From contig NZ_CP076723.1 in the NCBI RefSeq assembly GCF_018986915.1, positions 2,451,501 to 2,515,500 of the forward strand: a stretch of 64,000 bases of DNA, read 5' to 3'. The position numbers and the translations under genes are program-made. Under the pieces are notes generated by a model that was not told where the DNA came from, did no database searches, and saw nothing but the letters and a program-made list of their open reading frames with translations. Positions 62,836 to 64,000 of the stretch are shown piece after piece (within the stretch, counting starts at the first letter, position 1; every line of letters begins with the position of its first letter). Source of the DNA: Geomonas oryzisoli (GTDB taxonomy: Bacteria; Desulfobacterota; Desulfuromonadia; Geobacterales; Geobacteraceae).

Positions 62836-62912
62836 CCCCCGGAGGGGGAGGGTCAGGGAGGGGGAAGCTTTTGCGCCGCAAGCCCCCCTCCCAGCCTCCC
62901 CCCTCCGGGGGG
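62836..62912. repeat. REP-like palindromic element
   Basis: Two inverted arms (62836-62870 and 62880-62912) of C-rich/G-rich sequence (CCCCCGGAGGGGG type), in the 409-bp gap between the putA-type gene and the regulator. No gene is in the rest of the gap. Confidence 0.7.
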
Positions 62913-62924
62913 AGGAGTATTGAC

Positions 62925-64000
62925 CTACGCAATGCCGTGTTTCTTCAACTTCCTGGCAATGGTCGACTGGTTCACCCCCAACGCCTCGGCCATGCGCACC
63001 TGGTTGCCGTGCGTTGCCAGCGCCTTTTCCAGGATGGCCTTTTCCACCTTGTCCAGCGTCTCCTGAAGCGTCACCTCGTCGTGCCATACGCCCCCTACCC
63101 CCGCCGAGGATACCGTGCCGGAAGCGATCTCCGCAGGCAGATCCTTGACATCGATGAGGTCGGTTTCCGTCATGACCACCAGCCTCTCGCAGATGTTCAT
63201 CAACTGCCTGACATTACCTGGATAATCGTACGCGAGCAGGGCATCGGAGGCTGCTCGTGTCAGGCGCTTGCGGATGGAGTCGCGTGCCCCGAACAGGTCG
63301 ACGTAATGACGGACCAGCGGCAGGATGCAGTCGCGCCGCTCCCTGAGCGCCGGCACGTGGATCGGAATTACGTTCAGGCGGTAGTACAGGTCGAGTCGGA
63401 AGGTGCCGTCTTTGACCATCTGGTCAAGATTCCGATGGGTTGCCGCCAGGATCCTGACATCGAGCGTGCGCGCCTTGGTCCCCCCAAGCCGCACCACGCG
63501 GCCGTTCTCCAGGAACCGGAGCAGCTTCACCTGGGCCGCCTGCGGCAGCTCCGCGATCTCGTCCAAAAACAGAATGCCGCCGTCGGCGAGTTCGAGATAC
63601 CCCGGCTTGCCGCTTACCTGCGCGCCGGTGAAAGCGCCCTTCTCGTAGCCGAAGAGCTCGGATTCAATGAGGGATTCCGGAATGGCTCCGCAATTGATCT
63701 CGATGAGCGGCTTATCGGCCCGGCTGGAGTTCTTGTGGATGAGTTCCGCGATGAGCCCCTTGCCGACACCCGATTCACCGAGGATCAATACCGTCGAGTT
63801 GACCGCGCTCACCTTGAGCGCCTGCTTCAGCGCGTTGACCATGAGCGGGCTGCGGGCGATGACGCTGCGCGAAGCGAGATCCGCCTGCTGCATCTCCAGC
63901 ATGTGGCTGCGGAACTGGTCCCGAAGCGCCTCCTGCTCCTCCAGCTCGCGCTGCAAGTTGTCGATTTCTGTAACGTCCCGCTCGCTGACCACGACCCGGA
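62925..64000 (-). CDS. Sigma54 enhancer-binding protein (RocR-like), N-terminus beyond the window
   Basis: At least 358 residues; the coding frame is open to the window end and reads RVVVSERDVTEIDNLQRELEEQEALR, the end of a PAS domain. AAA+ follows: LGESGVGKGLIAELI, FGYEKGAFTGAQ (intact sigma54-contact loop), GGILFLDEIAELP, RLDLYYRL; then a Fis-type HTH (NQVRMAEALGVNQSTIARKLKKHGIA). PAS-AAA+-HTH without a receiver is the RocR/PrdR layout, which in other bacteria turns on arginine or proline catabolism when a ligand binds. The adjacent putA-type gene with a sigma54 promoter on the same strand is the obvious target. Confidence 0.9.
   Translation of the reverse strand, partial: RVVVSERDVTEIDNLQRELEEQEALRDQFRSHMLEMQQADLASRSVIARSPLMVNALKQALKVSAVNSTVLILGESGVGKGLIAELIHKNSSRADKPLIEINCGAIPESLIESELFGYEKGAFTGAQVSGKPGYLELADGGILFLDEIAELPQAAQVKLLRFLENGRVVRLGGTKARTLDVRILAATHRNLDQMVKDGTFRLDLYYRLNVIPIHVPALRERRDCILPLVRHYVDLFGARDSIRKRLTRAASDALLAYDYPGNVRQLMNICERLVVMTETDLIDVKDLPAEIASGTVSSAGVGGVWHDEVTLQETLDKVEKAILEKALATHGNQVRMAEALGVNQSTIARKLKKHGIA

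Noticed and set aside
62666-62932. Minus-strand frame of 88 codons before the enhancer-binding gene
   Set aside because: Falls on the REP-like palindrome at 62836-62912 and has no ribosome site.

Overview
The window looks like chromosomal DNA of a Geobacteraceae member (Geobacter/Geomonas/Citrifermentans type). It is GC-rich, carries many sigma54-type regulators (three enhancer-binding proteins) and elaborate two-component and chemosensory proteins, a TAXI-type solute-binding protein, and a precursor plus maturase resembling the Geobacter 'geopeptide' radical-SAM system. The genus call is inference from gene content. Roughly a quarter of the genes start with TTG or GTG directly behind a good Shine-Dalgarno, so several starts below differ from the longest ATG frame.

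Layout. 1-5 kb (minus): a small secreted coiled-coil protein behind a sigma54-like promoter, then an envelope operon (TAXI binding protein, alpha/beta hydrolase, MlaA lipoprotein, unknown cytosolic protein). 4.8-11.8 kb (minus): a TetR-controlled RND tripartite efflux operon bracketed by two unlisted microproteins (26 and 43 aa). 12-14.1 kb: a nitroreductase followed by an intact IS3-family insertion with terminal repeats and a 3-bp target duplication, then palindromic repeats. 14.1-18.6 kb (minus): M23 peptidase, CoA-disulfide reductase/rhodanese fusion with a small membrane protein, FmdB zinc ribbon, WecB. 18.9-26.8 kb (plus): a complete chemosensory operon (pseudo-receiver/CheR/TPR, CheW, MCP, CheA-REC, CheB, CheY-like).

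27-34.7 kb is the most unusual block. A 36-aa ribosomally made peptide precursor (31719-31829) and a radical SAM/SPASM maturase are transcribed divergently from an operon of TonB-dependent receptor, periplasmic ABC-type binding protein and membrane histidine kinase. A sigma54 response regulator sits convergently at the far side. I read this as a peptide-natural-product locus with its own uptake and sensing arm.

34.8-39.5 kb: HD protein, REC-PAS-PAS-SpoIIE phosphatase, P-loop/DRTGG protein, an 8-bp tandem repeat array, DksA/TraR-type zinc finger, small zinc ribbon. 39.6-46.8 kb: LysR regulator; rimI-pyrK-pyrD-kamA-like operon; divergent purM-purN; ChaN-like lipoprotein. 46.8-52.3 kb (minus): an RND pump with its fusion protein but no outer-membrane factor, followed by a FliK-like/FlhB-C-like pair. 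52.5-57.6 kb: hybrid kinase plus REC-HD-GYP pair, then an enhancer-binding protein with a variant sigma54-contact loop (GAFTDA). 57.8-64 kb (minus): Cys-rich acidic small protein, fbp, a PutA-type proline catabolic enzyme behind a sigma54-type promoter, and the start-truncated enhancer-binding protein likely to control it. No rRNA, tRNA or CRISPR was seen.
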